This document shows positions 42,181 to 51,606 of a DNA stretch of 64,000 nt, piece by piece. Both the position numbers and the translations under genes were made by a program. Under the pieces are notes generated by a model. It searched no databases. It saw only the letters and a list, made by a program, of their open reading frames with translations, and was not told the DNA's origin. Position 1 is the stretch's first letter. Each line of letters begins with the position of its first letter. Origin of the DNA: Ameyamaea chiangmaiensis (lineage in GTDB: Bacteria > Pseudomonadota > Alphaproteobacteria > Acetobacterales > Acetobacteraceae); assembly GCF_025995235.1 (NCBI RefSeq), contig NZ_BAPT01000010.1:1-64000 (forward strand), read 5' to 3'.

Positions 42181-43668
42181 ATGTCCGAGCTTCTGAACCC
42201 GTCCCTGCCGTCCTGTGCTGACCGCCCCGAGCAATGGTCGACCGACGACGACGCGTTTCACGAGGAGTGCGGCGTTTTCGGAATCTGGAATTCCAGCGAC
42301 GCGTCGGCCATGACGGCGCTGGGGCTGCATGCGCTGCAGCATCGCGGGCAGGAGGCGACCGGCATCGTGTCGTTCGACGGCAGCCGCTTCCACGACCACA
42401 AGGGGCTGGGGCTGGTGGGCGACGTGTTCGGCGACGCGCGCGTGATGGCGACGCTGCCGGGCACCCGGGCGGTCGGGCACAACCGCTATGCCACGACCGG
42501 GGCGACCCTGCTGCGCAACGTGCAGCCGCTGTATGCCGACTTCGAATTCGGCGGTCTGGCGGTGGCGCATAACGGCAACCTGACGAATGCCGAGACGCTC
42601 AAACGCGCCCTGGTGCGTCGCGGATGCATTTTCCAGTCCACCACGGACTCCGAAGTCTTCATTCATCTGATCGCGATCTCCCTCTACGCCACGGTGGTGG
42701 ATCGTCTGATCGATGCACTGAAGCAGGTGCGCGGGGCCTATTCGCTGGTTGCGTTGTCGCGCGAGGCCCTTATCGGGGTGCGCGATCCGCTGGGCGTTCG
42801 GCCGTTGATTCTGGGGCGCATGGACAATCCCGATGGGGCGCCGAGCTGGGTTCTGGCCAGCGAGACCTGTGCGCTGGACATCGTGGGGGCGGAGTTCGTG
42901 CGGGACGTGGAGCCGGGCGAGGTCGTGGTGATCGACGGGTCCGGGGTGCGTTCTCTCAAGCCGTTCGGTACCAATCCGTCGCGCTTCTGCGTCTTTGAAT
43001 ACATCTATTTCGCGCGCCCCGATTCGGTTCTGGATGGGCATCCGGTCTATGGCGCGCGCAAGCGGATCGGCGTGGAGCTGGCGCGCGAGAGCGGCGTGGA
43101 TGCGGACGTGATTGTCCCGGTTCCGGACTCGGGTGTCCCGTCGGCCATGGGGTTCTCGGAAGCGAGCGGCATTCCCTTCGAGCTGGGCATTATCCGCAAT
43201 CACTATGTCGGCCGCACCTTCATCGAGCCCACGGACCAGATCCGCAATCTGGGTGTTCGGCTGAAGCATTCGGCCAACCGGCCGGTGCTGGAGGGCAAGC
43301 GGGTGGTTCTGGTGGACGACTCGATCGTGCGGGGCACGACTTCGCGCAAGATCGTCGACATGGTGCGGGGTGCCGGCGCCAAGGAGGTGCACATGCGCAT
43401 CTCGTCCCCGCCCACGACGCACCCCTGTTTTTACGGCATCGACACGCCCGAGCGCAGCAAGCTGCTGGCCGCCCGGCACAGTCTGGCCGAAATGGCCGAG
43501 CTGATCGGTGTGGACAGTCTGGCATTCATTTCGTTCGATGGCCTGTATCGCGCGTTGGGGCGGGAAGGGCGCGATGAAGCGGCGCCGAAATATTGCGATG
43601 CGTGTTTTACGGGGGATTATCCCATCCCGCTGGTCGATCAGGAGGAGATCGCCGCCGACCGGCTGTGA
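42181..43668 (+). CDS. purF: Amidophosphoribosyltransferase
   Basis: First enzyme of purine synthesis, converting PRPP and glutamine to phosphoribosylamine (495 residues). A 29-residue propeptide precedes the nucleophile C30 in HEECGVFGIW, the start of the Ntn-type glutaminase domain. The phosphoribosyltransferase domain has the PRPP loop VVLVDDSIVRGTTSRKIV. Cysteines in RFCVFEYIYF, HPCFYGIDTP and YCDACFTG fit the 4Fe-4S ligands of the Bacillus-type enzyme. The ATG at 42181 has GGAGAG upstream. Its stop overlaps the start of the following SDR gene. Confidence 0.96.
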   Translation: MSELLNPSLPSCADRPEQWSTDDDAFHEECGVFGIWNSSDASAMTALGLHALQHRGQEATGIVSFDGSRFHDHKGLGLVGDVFGDARVMATLPGTRAVGHNRYATTGATLLRNVQPLYADFEFGGLAVAHNGNLTNAETLKRALVRRGCIFQSTTDSEVFIHLIAISLYATVVDRLIDALKQVRGAYSLVALSREALIGVRDPLGVRPLILGRMDNPDGAPSWVLASETCALDIVGAEFVRDVEPGEVVVIDGSGVRSLKPFGTNPSRFCVFEYIYFARPDSVLDGHPVYGARKRIGVELARESGVDADVIVPVPDSGVPSAMGFSEASGIPFELGIIRNHYVGRTFIEPTDQIRNLGVRLKHSANRPVLEGKRVVLVDDSIVRGTTSRKIVDMVRGAGAKEVHMRISSPPTTHPCFYGIDTPERSKLLAARHSLAEMAELIGVDSLAFISFDGLYRALGREGRDEAAPKYCDACFTGDYPIPLVDQEEIAADRL

Positions 43669-44360
43669 AAACAGTCGGGCGCCCACTGGCGGGGCAGGTT
43701 GCGCTGATCACCGGCGCCAGCCGGGGGATCGGCCGCGCGACGGCGCTGGAACTGGCCCGACGGGGCGCGCACTGCGTCGTGACGGCCCGTACTGTGGGCG
43801 CACTGGAAGAGCTGGATGATGACATCCGTGCCGGGGGCGGGACCGCGACGTTACTGCCGCTGGATCTGACCGATGGTCCTGCGCTCGACCAGCTCGGCCC
43901 GTCTCTGGCGGCGCGTTTCGGGCGGCTCGATCTTCTTGTGCATGCGGCCGCGTGCCTTGGGGTGCTGACCCCGGTGGGGCATATTCGCGAGCGGGACTGG
44001 TCGGCGGTCATGGCGGTCAACCTGACGGCCGGATGGCGCCTGTTGCGCACGGTCGCGCCCTTGCTCGAGCGGGCGCCGGCGGGACGGGCTGTCGTGCTGA
44101 CCGATGGTCATGCCGATCGGCCGGAGCCCTTCTGGGGCTTGATGGCGGCCAGCAAGGCGGGTCTCGCGGCGCTGGTCCGGACATGGGCGCTGGAATGTGC
44201 GAGCCGTTCGGCGTTGCGGGTTATGCTCCATGATCCCGGCCCGACGGCCACGCGGTTGCGCGCGCAGGCGATGCCGGGCGAGGACGTGACGTCCGTACCT
44301 TCGGCGGATCAGGCTGCGCTGCAGATCGTCACCCTCTGTCTGCCACATTCCGCGGCATGA
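43665..44360 (+). CDS. SDR family protein lacking the catalytic tyrosine
   Basis: A 231-residue Rossmann-fold short-chain dehydrogenase. The cofactor motif GASRGIG (17-23) and helix pattern are normal, with an Arg after the Ser suggesting NADP(H). The active-site YxxxK reads MAASK: Met160 replaces Tyr and K164 remains. The usual catalytic Ser strand reads VVLTDGHA. The protein therefore may be catalytically inactive or use a changed mechanism. The GTG at 43665 overlaps the purF stop (GTGA), so expression is coupled to purF. The substrate is unknown. Confidence 0.85.
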   Translation: MKTVGRPLAGQVALITGASRGIGRATALELARRGAHCVVTARTVGALEELDDDIRAGGGTATLLPLDLTDGPALDQLGPSLAARFGRLDLLVHAAACLGVLTPVGHIRERDWSAVMAVNLTAGWRLLRTVAPLLERAPAGRAVVLTDGHADRPEPFWGLMAASKAGLAALVRTWALECASRSALRVMLHDPGPTATRLRAQAMPGEDVTSVPSADQAALQIVTLCLPHSAA

Positions 44361-44615
44361 TGCGTCCCGTGCCGTAGCGGGTGCGGTGATTTGGGTGGGA
44401 TGGTGAGGCGCATGTGCGTGTGTGGCCATGGCTTTTCCGAACCGTCGGGCACTCCTCTGGTCTGTCTGGTATCGTCCGGGGTGGGCTTGAGGTGGCCGGC
44501 TTCGCCCGGGCGTGGCATGATCTGATCGCCTGTCCCGCGATGCTCATGGCATGACGAGGCCGGCCCCGGGGCAGGGCGAAAACGCGTTGCTCCCATCAAG
44601 AAGGAGCCCAGAAGG

Positions 44616-47474
44616 GTGAACACCGTCCATGACGACAAAGCGCGTCGCCTGTCGATCGCGTCTGTTCCCCCCGGCACAGGGCTCAGGCCGGAGTTACGGG
44701 ATGGTCAGATGTTGCCGCCGCCTGTCTCGTTGCCGCGACGCAAGGACATCGACAGCGATGCCGCGCTGGCGCTCGAGCGTCTTGGTGCGCTGTATGCCGA
44801 CGACCGCGAGGATGAGGTCGATCTTCTCGAGCGGCAGATGATGCTGATGCGGCGTTCCCTGTCGTGGCGCTTCACCAAGCCGCTGCGCATTGTGCGGACC
44901 TTGCTGGCGGGGCGTTTGCCGGGGGACCGGCGGCTGGACCAGGCCCTCGCAACGGCACGGGCGATCGTGCGCGAACAGGGGGCGGCGCCGCTGCTGCGTC
45001 GTGTCGCGCGCTATTACGGGTTCGGCCGCTTCGTTCCCTCCGTGCTGCGCCGTCGATTGGGGCTGGAGGGGCCACGCGCGCGACCGGGCTCGTCGGGTCA
45101 GGACACGACGTCTGCCGCGCTGGTCGCCGCGTATCGCGCGCCGGTGTCTGGCACTGTCGGCGGGATGCGGCCGTCGATTCTGTTGATCGCGGACATGATC
45201 ATCCCGCAGTGCGTGCATTACCGCGTGACCCAGAAGCGGGGTGCGCTGGAGCGTCTGGGCTGGCGGGTTGTGGTCGCCGACTGGCGCAATCCGGTCGATG
45301 CGCTGGCGGAGATGCAGCTCTGTTCGCAGGTCGTGTTCTATCGGGTGCCGGCGGTTGATTCCGCGCTCGACCTGATCCGGGAAGCCCATCGCCTCGGCCT
45401 CGATCCGGTGTGGGAGATCGATGACCTCCTGTTCGATCGCGAAGCCTACATGGCCAATCGCAATCTCGATACGTTGTCGCCGGAGGAGCGTTACTGGCTT
45501 CTGACCGATGCCGGACGGTATCGCGAGGCCATGCTGGCCTGCGGACGCGGTCTTGCATCGACGGAGGGTCTTGCGGCGGGGATGCGGGCGGCGGGCCTGG
45601 CGCGAGTCGATGTTCTGGAAAATGCGTTCGATGCGTCGACGATCGCCACGGCCGAGGCGGCCCGAAGCGCGCGCCCGGTGTCGGGTGCGGACGACCGGGT
45701 ATGGATCGTGTATGGATCGGGTAGTCGCGCGCACGACGCCGATTTCGCCTGCGCCGCCGACGGGATCGCGCAGGCGATGGCGGCGGAGCCCCGGCTGGGT
45801 CTGCGGATCATTGGATCGCTGTCCCTGTCAGACCGGTTCGCTGCGTTCGGCGAGCGTGTCGAGCGGCTGGAGTCCGTGCCGTTCGGGCCGTATCTGTCCG
45901 CTCTTGCGACGGCTGATATCGCGATTGCGCCGCTCGAGGCGACACGGTTCAACGATTGCAAAAGTGCTATCAAGTTTCTGGAAGCCAGCATCGTCGGTGT
46001 GGTCTGCGTCTGTTCTCCAACGGACAGTTTCGCGCGCATTGTCCAGTCGGGCGAGAACGGGCTTCTTGCCACGGGTGCGGCGGGCTGGCGGGAGGCGATC
46101 CTGACGCTTGCGGCCGATCCCGCTCTGCGCAGGCAGCTGGCCGACAAGGCGCGTGCCGACGTGCTGGCGCGTTACGCGCCGGATGCGACCGAGCGCGTGG
46201 TGGAGGCGATTTTCGATCGTCCTCCCGTCTTTGAGCCCGACGGTCTGCGCGTCATGCAGGCCAACGTGTTTTTCGCTCCGCGCTCCTATGGTGGTTCGAC
46301 CATCGTCGCCGAGGCCCTGACGCGGGTGTTCGTCGAACGCGGGGTTACGTGCTCGGTCATCACGACGCGACCGCAATTGCCTGAGACGCCGGCGGCCGCC
46401 TTGCGCACCGTCGCATGCGGGGCGGATGTCCTGGGGGTGCAGCTCCGGCGCAAGGGCATGATCGACAACCCGGCGGTGACGGCCGATATGGCGCGATGGC
46501 TGAACAGCTGGGGTCCGGGGATCGTCCACATTCACGCCATTCAGGAACTGGGTCTGGGGCTTTTGCGTGCGTGCCGGGAGCGCGACATTCCGTATGTCGT
46601 GACGTTGCATGACTGCTGGTGGCTGTCGGACCGCCTGTTTCTGCCGCGTGATGAGCCCGCGCATCGTCTGGTGCCGCTGCCCGGACAGGCGTTCGAGCCG
46701 CCGCGTTCGCGCCATGAGCGCTATCTGCAGGATCGCAAGCGGTTGATGTATCAAGCGCTTATGGAAGCGGCGCTGATCTTCAGCCCATCGGAGGACCATC
46801 GCCAGCGCCACATCCGCAACGGCATTCCAGCCGACCGGATCGTGGTCAACCGCAACGGTTTTCGTTGGCCGGGCCGCGCGCGTCGTCCGCGTCCGCCGGG
46901 CGCGCCGTTGCGGTTCGGGTATGTGGGCGGTCCGGACTGGATCAAGGGGTTCGAACTGATCCGGGGGTGCGTGCGGGCGCTGAAGAGCGATGCGTGGGAG
47001 CTTGTGCTGGTCGATGCGACGCTCAATCTCGGGTTTCCGACCCTTGATGTGGATGACTGGTCGGTCCGGGGGCGGGTGCGCGTCGTTCCGGCGTTCAGCC
47101 AGGAGACGATGGATGACTTTTACGACCAGATCGACGTGTTGCTGTTTCCGTCCCAATGGCGGGAGAGTTACGGCCTGACGGTGCGCGAGGCGCTTGCGCG
47201 CGACGTGTGGGTCGTGGTCACGGAGCCCGGAGGGCAGTGCGAGGAGATCGTCGAGGGGGTCAACGGCAATCGTATCGCGATGGACAATCGCGTGGCGACG
47301 CTGCAGGGCGCTGTTGAGAGACTTCTGCGCGAGGCGGCCCGGTTCGACGCCTATGTCAATCCGCTCAAGGACCGGCTCATGACGTATGAGGCTCAGGCCG
47401 ATGAACTGCTCGGATGGTATGAGGCGATCCTGAGTCGATCGGGTCGGGACGGGTGGCGGTCGGGCGAGGCCTGA
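44616..47474 (+). CDS. Tandem GT-B glycosyltransferase
   Basis: A 952-residue cytoplasmic protein. After a disordered start and helical segment with the SLSWRFTKPLR motif (often found next to glycosyltransferase domains), there are two GT-B units. The first (about 182-535) has ILLIADMIIPQCVHYRV, WEIDDLLFD and FLEASIVGVVCVC. The second (about 543-935) begins LRVMQANVFFAPRSYGG and contains IVHIHAIQELG, TLHDCWWLSD and FPSQWRESYGLTVREAL with the donor-binding Glu. The GTG at 44616 follows AAGGAG. It probably builds a surface polysaccharide and may cooperate with the 24.6-35.7 kb cassette. No polymerase or flippase is adjacent. Confidence 0.88.
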   Translation: MNTVHDDKARRLSIASVPPGTGLRPELRDGQMLPPPVSLPRRKDIDSDAALALERLGALYADDREDEVDLLERQMMLMRRSLSWRFTKPLRIVRTLLAGRLPGDRRLDQALATARAIVREQGAAPLLRRVARYYGFGRFVPSVLRRRLGLEGPRARPGSSGQDTTSAALVAAYRAPVSGTVGGMRPSILLIADMIIPQCVHYRVTQKRGALERLGWRVVVADWRNPVDALAEMQLCSQVVFYRVPAVDSALDLIREAHRLGLDPVWEIDDLLFDREAYMANRNLDTLSPEERYWLLTDAGRYREAMLACGRGLASTEGLAAGMRAAGLARVDVLENAFDASTIATAEAARSARPVSGADDRVWIVYGSGSRAHDADFACAADGIAQAMAAEPRLGLRIIGSLSLSDRFAAFGERVERLESVPFGPYLSALATADIAIAPLEATRFNDCKSAIKFLEASIVGVVCVCSPTDSFARIVQSGENGLLATGAAGWREAILTLAADPALRRQLADKARADVLARYAPDATERVVEAIFDRPPVFEPDGLRVMQANVFFAPRSYGGSTIVAEALTRVFVERGVTCSVITTRPQLPETPAAALRTVACGADVLGVQLRRKGMIDNPAVTADMARWLNSWGPGIVHIHAIQELGLGLLRACRERDIPYVVTLHDCWWLSDRLFLPRDEPAHRLVPLPGQAFEPPRSRHERYLQDRKRLMYQALMEAALIFSPSEDHRQRHIRNGIPADRIVVNRNGFRWPGRARRPRPPGAPLRFGYVGGPDWIKGFELIRGCVRALKSDAWELVLVDATLNLGFPTLDVDDWSVRGRVRVVPAFSQETMDDFYDQIDVLLFPSQWRESYGLTVREALARDVWVVVTEPGGQCEEIVEGVNGNRIAMDNRVATLQGAVERLLREAARFDAYVNPLKDRLMTYEAQADELLGWYEAILSRSGRDGWRSGEA

Positions 47475-47493
47475 TCCGTGTGCGGGGTGCTCC

Positions 47494-48435
47494 TCAGGTA
47501 TTGTGCGGGTCAACCGTCCTGAATCCATAGGTTTCGTAGCGCGTGGTCAGGCGTCCGTCCGCGACGTCGACCACCAGAAAACCTTCGGGCGTGCCCATTC
47601 GCGTGCCGTGCCACCAGTTGCCGCTGACGGCGCCGCCGGTGATGTAGGGCACGCCGTGCCAGTCGACACGTTCAAGAATATGGGTGTGGCCCTGCAGCAC
47701 GCCGATCACGTTGACCGAGTCGAACAGGGGCACGATCTCGTGCGCGTTGACGACCGAGATGCCGTGGTGCTTCGGCGGTGTTGGAAGCGGCGCGGAGTAG
47801 GCATCAACCGCGGTGACGAGGGGGATATGCGTGACGACGATGATCGGCGTGCCGGCCGGTTGGGCGGCGAGGTCACGGGCGAGCCACTCCTTTTGCGCCG
47901 GGTCGATCCGACCCTCGTAGGACCGGTCCGCCGTTATGCCGATCGAGTCGAGCACGACGAAGTGCACGCCCTTGTGGTCGAAGGCGTAATACAGGCGGCC
48001 GAAATTATCCTCGAAGTATTTCTTGCCATAGAACGGGTCGGTCGGTTGTGCGCCGCTTTTCGTATAGACGCCAAAGCAGTCGTGATTGCCGATCGTGTGA
48101 TGGACCGGCATCGTCAGGTCGTCGGCCGTGCGTTTGTAGAGGTCCATCAGCATCGTGGCGCGACCGGCGTTGACCCCTAGCGCGTCGAACACGTGGTCGC
48201 CGCCCTGTATGGCGAAGTCCGACGGGATCGCGCGGGCGCGGGCGAAGGCCGCGTGGCATCCCCTCGCGGCGTCGAGCTCCGGCTGAAGGTGCGTATCGGT
48301 GATGAACAGGAAGCTGAACGGGTCGTGCGGACGCAGGGGCGGACGGTCGGGTACGCCGGCGCGGGCGCCACGCAGGCCGATGAACGTGGCGCCGGCGGTC
48401 AGGGAGAGAAGCGAGCGGCGTGAGACGAGCGTCAT
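47494..48435 (-). CDS. Metallophosphoesterase with Tat signal
   Basis: A 313-residue calcineurin-like phosphoesterase. The N terminus SRRSLLSLTAGATFIG (RR at 6-7) looks like a twin-arginine signal, so it should act in the periplasm after folding with its metals. The dinuclear metal motifs are complete: DTHLQ, GGDHVFD, GNHDC, THIPL and GHTH. The substrate (phosphodiester or monoester) is unknown; similar secreted enzymes act on nucleotides or phospholipids. The ATG at 48435 leaves out an unsupported 52-residue extension. It is convergent with the tandem glycosyltransferase. Confidence 0.88.
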   Translation of the reverse strand: MTLVSRRSLLSLTAGATFIGLRGARAGVPDRPPLRPHDPFSFLFITDTHLQPELDAARGCHAAFARARAIPSDFAIQGGDHVFDALGVNAGRATMLMDLYKRTADDLTMPVHHTIGNHDCFGVYTKSGAQPTDPFYGKKYFEDNFGRLYYAFDHKGVHFVVLDSIGITADRSYEGRIDPAQKEWLARDLAAQPAGTPIIVVTHIPLVTAVDAYSAPLPTPPKHHGISVVNAHEIVPLFDSVNVIGVLQGHTHILERVDWHGVPYITGGAVSGNWWHGTRMGTPEGFLVVDVADGRLTTRYETYGFRTVDPHNT

Positions 48436-48547
48436 GAGCGGTGGATCCGGGTCCGGGGGAGCGACGGCCGGAGTGTAATGGGCCGCCGCTGACCGGATCC
48501 ATGCTGTCACGAATGTTTCACGGTCCGCCCGGCTGCGGACGCAGGTG

Positions 48548-49033
48548 TCAGCCGCCGTGGCCGTACAGGGCCGTGAGGCTGGCGGACGCAAGGCGGTTTG
48601 CGTTGATCAGGAAGCCGGCCATGGCGCCGCTGGCGTCGGGTGAGAGGTCGAGATGGTCGATGCCCAGCGCGTGGACCGTAAAGATATAACGGTGGGGCGC
48701 GCCGGGCGGCGGCGCGGCACCGCCATAGCCCGGGGCACCGAAGTCGGTGCGGGTTTCCAGGGCGCCTTCGGGGAGTGCGCCCGGGCTGGCGCCTTCGGTC
48801 AGTCCGTTGGTCGTGGCGGGCAGATTGACCACAATCCAGTGCCACCAGCCGGACCCTGTCGGTGCGTCGGGGTCGTAGACGGTGAGGGCGAAGCTCTTCG
48901 TGCCTGCGGGGGCGCCGGTCCAGCGCAGTGCCGGGGACCGGTTCTCGCCCGTCTGGCCCATCCCGTTGAAGAGCTGGGCATGGGGCAGCGTGCCGCCGTC
49001 GGCGAAGGCCGGGGATGTGAGCGTGAAGGTCAT
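48548..49033 (-). CDS. YbhB/YbcL family Raf-kinase-inhibitor-like (PEBP) protein
   Basis: A 161-residue phosphatidylethanolamine-binding-protein fold. The signatures are NRSPALRWTGAP, the anion-site segment YDPDAPTGSGWWHWIVVNLP and APPPGAPHRYIFTVHALG. No signal peptide, so cytosolic. The role of bacterial PEBPs is unclear; ligand binding is assumed. The ATG at 49033 was chosen since similarity begins with MTFTLTSPAF; the long frame upstream has no homology. It starts 5 bp after the stop of the 73-codon gene and is likely co-transcribed with it. Confidence 0.9.
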   Translation of the reverse strand: MTFTLTSPAFADGGTLPHAQLFNGMGQTGENRSPALRWTGAPAGTKSFALTVYDPDAPTGSGWWHWIVVNLPATTNGLTEGASPGALPEGALETRTDFGAPGYGGAAPPPGAPHRYIFTVHALGIDHLDLSPDASGAMAGFLINANRLASASLTALYGHGG

Positions 49034-49038
49034 GAGAC

Positions 49039-49260
49039 TTACCAGTTCTTGCTGAGCAGCCAGAATTCTTCGGATGTGAGCGTGATCACGCTGCCGCCGT
49101 TGGGCGACTCGGAGGCGGCCTTGGCGAGGGCGGCGATGCGTTCGACCATGATGATCTTGCGGGCATGGGCCTCGGACGTCTCGGTGGCGGCGTGGAGTGT
49201 GCTCAGCGCGTTCTGGGCGGCCTTGCTGATGCGGGTGGCATCGAGTGCGGCGTAAGACAT
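49039..49260 (-). CDS. Small hypothetical protein
   Basis: A 73-residue protein with helical N-terminal two-thirds (ISKAAQNALSTLHAATETSEAHARKIIMVERIAALAKAA) and a short C-terminal SEEFWLLSKNW. It has no signal peptide and I recognise no family. A good AAAGGAA ribosome-binding site 6 nt before the ATG and tight linkage to the PEBP gene support it being real. Divergent from queA. Confidence 0.65.
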   Translation of the reverse strand: MSYAALDATRISKAAQNALSTLHAATETSEAHARKIIMVERIAALAKAASESPNGGSVITLTSEEFWLLSKNW

Positions 49261-49396
49261 GGGGGTTCCTTTCTGGATTCCGGGCCGGATAGGCGGAGTG
49301 TGCGGGAGGAGCGGTGGGCTTGTCCATTCCGGGGCGCGCCGCCGAGGGCGGCTCAACACTGGCGTTTTGGGGGCGGTTTGCCGTAAACCCCGGGTG

Positions 49397-50449
49397 ATGA
49401 GCGAGCTTGCTTCTGATTTCGACTTCGTGCTGCCCGACGCTCTGGTTGCAACGGAGCCCGCACGGCCGCGTGATGCGGCCCGTCTTTTGCGCGTGCCCTG
49501 TGGATCGGGTGCCGTCTCGGACCATATGGTGCGGGACCTGCCCGGTTTCCTGCGCGCCGGTGACATGCTGGTGGCCAATGACACCGAGGTGATTCCGGCC
49601 CAGTTGACGGCATGGCGTGGAGACGCCCGCATCGGGATCACGCTGGACCGGATCCTGCCCGATGGCACGTGGCACGCGCTGGCGCGGAACGCCCGGCGCC
49701 TGCGCGATGGCGACGTGTTGCGCTTCGACGGGGTGGAAACGCGTGCCGTGGTCGTGGCGCGTGAGGAGGGTGGGGCGGTCGTGCTGCGCTTCGATGCGGA
49801 GGGGAGTGCCTTTGACGCGTTCCTGGACCGGGTCGGGGCGCTGGCGTTGCCGCCCTACATCGACAGGCCGCAGGGTCCGACGGCGCAGGACGCGCTTGAT
49901 TATCGCACCATTTTCTCGGCCCATCGCGGCGCGGTAGCCGCGCCGACGGCGGGCCTGCACTTCACGCCCGAGCTTCTGGCGGCCCTGGAGGCGCGTGGCG
50001 TTCACCGTCAGACGGTGACGCTGCATGTGGGCGCGGGCACGTTTCTGCCGATGCGGTCCGAACGGATCAGCGAACACCGGATGCATGCCGAGCGCGGGGT
50101 CATCACGTCCGAGGTGGCGTCGGCCATCAACGCGACGCGCAGGCGCGGCGGGCGAATCGTCGCGGTCGGCACGACGTCGCTGCGTCTGCTGGAAAGCGCG
50201 GTCGACGAGGATGGGGTGGTGCATCCCTATGCCGGGGAGACCGCGATTTTCATCACGCCGGGGTTCCGCTTTCGGGCGACCGATATGCTGATGACGAACT
50301 TTCATCTCCCGCGCTCGACCTTGTTCATGCTGGTGTGTGCCTTTGCGGGCGAAGCGCGGATGAAGGCGGCCTATGCCCATGCGATCGCGCAGGGATACCG
50401 GTTCTACTCGTATGGAGACGCGTGTCTTCTTGATCGTGGGGTGGCATGA
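49397..50449 (+). CDS. queA: S-adenosylmethionine:tRNA ribosyltransferase-isomerase
   Basis: Adds the ribosyl part of SAM to preQ1 in tRNA, giving epoxyqueuosine (350 residues). Family motifs are FDFVLPDALVATEPARPRDAARLL near the N terminus, ANDTEVIPAQL, the APTAGLHFT stretch, TLHVGAGTF and the C-terminal MLMTNFHLPRSTLFMLV. The ATG at 49397 fits the conserved start. The last codons overlap the tgt start (ATGA), and queG follows in the same way, so three late queuosine enzymes are coupled in one operon. Confidence 0.96.
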   Translation: MSELASDFDFVLPDALVATEPARPRDAARLLRVPCGSGAVSDHMVRDLPGFLRAGDMLVANDTEVIPAQLTAWRGDARIGITLDRILPDGTWHALARNARRLRDGDVLRFDGVETRAVVVAREEGGAVVLRFDAEGSAFDAFLDRVGALALPPYIDRPQGPTAQDALDYRTIFSAHRGAVAAPTAGLHFTPELLAALEARGVHRQTVTLHVGAGTFLPMRSERISEHRMHAERGVITSEVASAINATRRRGGRIVAVGTTSLRLLESAVDEDGVVHPYAGETAIFITPGFRFRATDMLMTNFHLPRSTLFMLVCAFAGEARMKAAYAHAIAQGYRFYSYGDACLLDRGVA

Positions 50450-51606
50450 GCGCGTTTCGATGGGTCTGTGAGTCGACCGAGGGGCGCGCTCGCGCCGGAT
50501 TTCTGCACACCGCGCATGGCGTCGTGCCGACGCCGACCTTCATGCCGGTGGGTACGGTCGGCACCGTCAAGGCCATGACGATGGATGCGGTGCGGTCCAC
50601 GGGGGCGGGGATCGTGCTGGGCAACACCTATCACCTGATGTTGCGGCCGGGCGCGGAGAAGGTGCGTGCGCTGGGAGGGCTGCACCGGTTCATGGACTGG
50701 AAGGGGCCGATCCTGACGGATTCGGGCGGCTTTCAGGTCATGTCGCTGGGGGCGTTGCGCAAGCTGGATCAGGACGGGGTGACGTTCGCGTCGCATATCG
50801 ACGGCTCGAAGCATCGGCTGACGCCCGAACGTTCGACGGATATCCAGCATGCGCTGGATGCGACGATCACGATGTGTTTCGACGAATGCCCGGCGTTGCC
50901 GGCGCCGGTGGAAGCGATCGAGGCCTCGATGCGGCTGTCGATGCGCTGGGCGGCGCGTTCGCGCGAGGCGTTCGCGCGCCGGGAGGGCTATGGCCAGTTC
51001 GGGATCGTGCAGGGTGGCACGGAGCTTGGATTACGCGCGGAGAGCGTGCGTGCGCTGACGGATATCGGGTTCGAAGGGTATGCGGTCGGTGGCCTTGCTG
51101 TCGGCGAGGGGCAGGCCCTGATGTTTGCGACGCTGGACGGGACGGTACCGCTGATGCCCGAGGGTGCGCCGCGTTATCTGATGGGGGTCGGGACGCCGGA
51201 CGATCTTCTGGGCGCGGTGGAGCGCGGGATCGACATGTTCGACTGCGTCATGCCGACCCGGGCGGGGCGTACGGCGCGGGCGTATACCGAACGGGGAACG
51301 CTCAATCTGCGGAACGCGCGGCATGCCCTGGACACGCGTCCGTTGTCGCCCGACTGCGATTGTCTGGCGTGTACGCGTCATGACCGGGCGTATCTGCACC
51401 ACCTGTTCCGGGCGAACGAGATGCTGGGGCCGATGCTGCTGACGTGGCACAATTTGGCGTATTATCAGCGGCTGATGCGCGGGATTCGCGCGGCGATCGT
51501 CGCGGGTGATCTGGCTGGCCATGCGGGCCGGCTGCGGGCCGGCTGGGCGTCGGACGACTGGACGCCCGACGAGATGCCTTATCCCGACCTGCCGCCGGTG
51601 CCGTGA
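50446..51606 (+). CDS. tgt: Queuine/preQ1 tRNA-guanine transglycosylase
   Basis: Exchanges guanine 34 of GUN-anticodon tRNAs for preQ1 (386 residues). Present are FMPVGTVGTVKAM, LGNTYHLMLRPG, the substrate-pocket GFQVMSL and the GGLAVGEG loop, the catalytic Asp region FDCVMPTRAGR, and the zinc ligands CDCLAC with the later HN of LLTWHN. The start overlaps the queA stop by ATGA and its own stop overlaps the queG GTG start. The product is the substrate of the two flanking enzymes. Confidence 0.96.
   Translation: MSAFRWVCESTEGRARAGFLHTAHGVVPTPTFMPVGTVGTVKAMTMDAVRSTGAGIVLGNTYHLMLRPGAEKVRALGGLHRFMDWKGPILTDSGGFQVMSLGALRKLDQDGVTFASHIDGSKHRLTPERSTDIQHALDATITMCFDECPALPAPVEAIEASMRLSMRWAARSREAFARREGYGQFGIVQGGTELGLRAESVRALTDIGFEGYAVGGLAVGEGQALMFATLDGTVPLMPEGAPRYLMGVGTPDDLLGAVERGIDMFDCVMPTRAGRTARAYTERGTLNLRNARHALDTRPLSPDCDCLACTRHDRAYLHHLFRANEMLGPMLLTWHNLAYYQRLMRGIRAAIVAGDLAGHAGRLRAGWASDDWTPDEMPYPDLPPVP

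Noticed and set aside
49261..49396. preQ1 riboswitch upstream of queA
   Set aside because: No recognisable preQ1 aptamer core (stem with A-rich tail) before queA.
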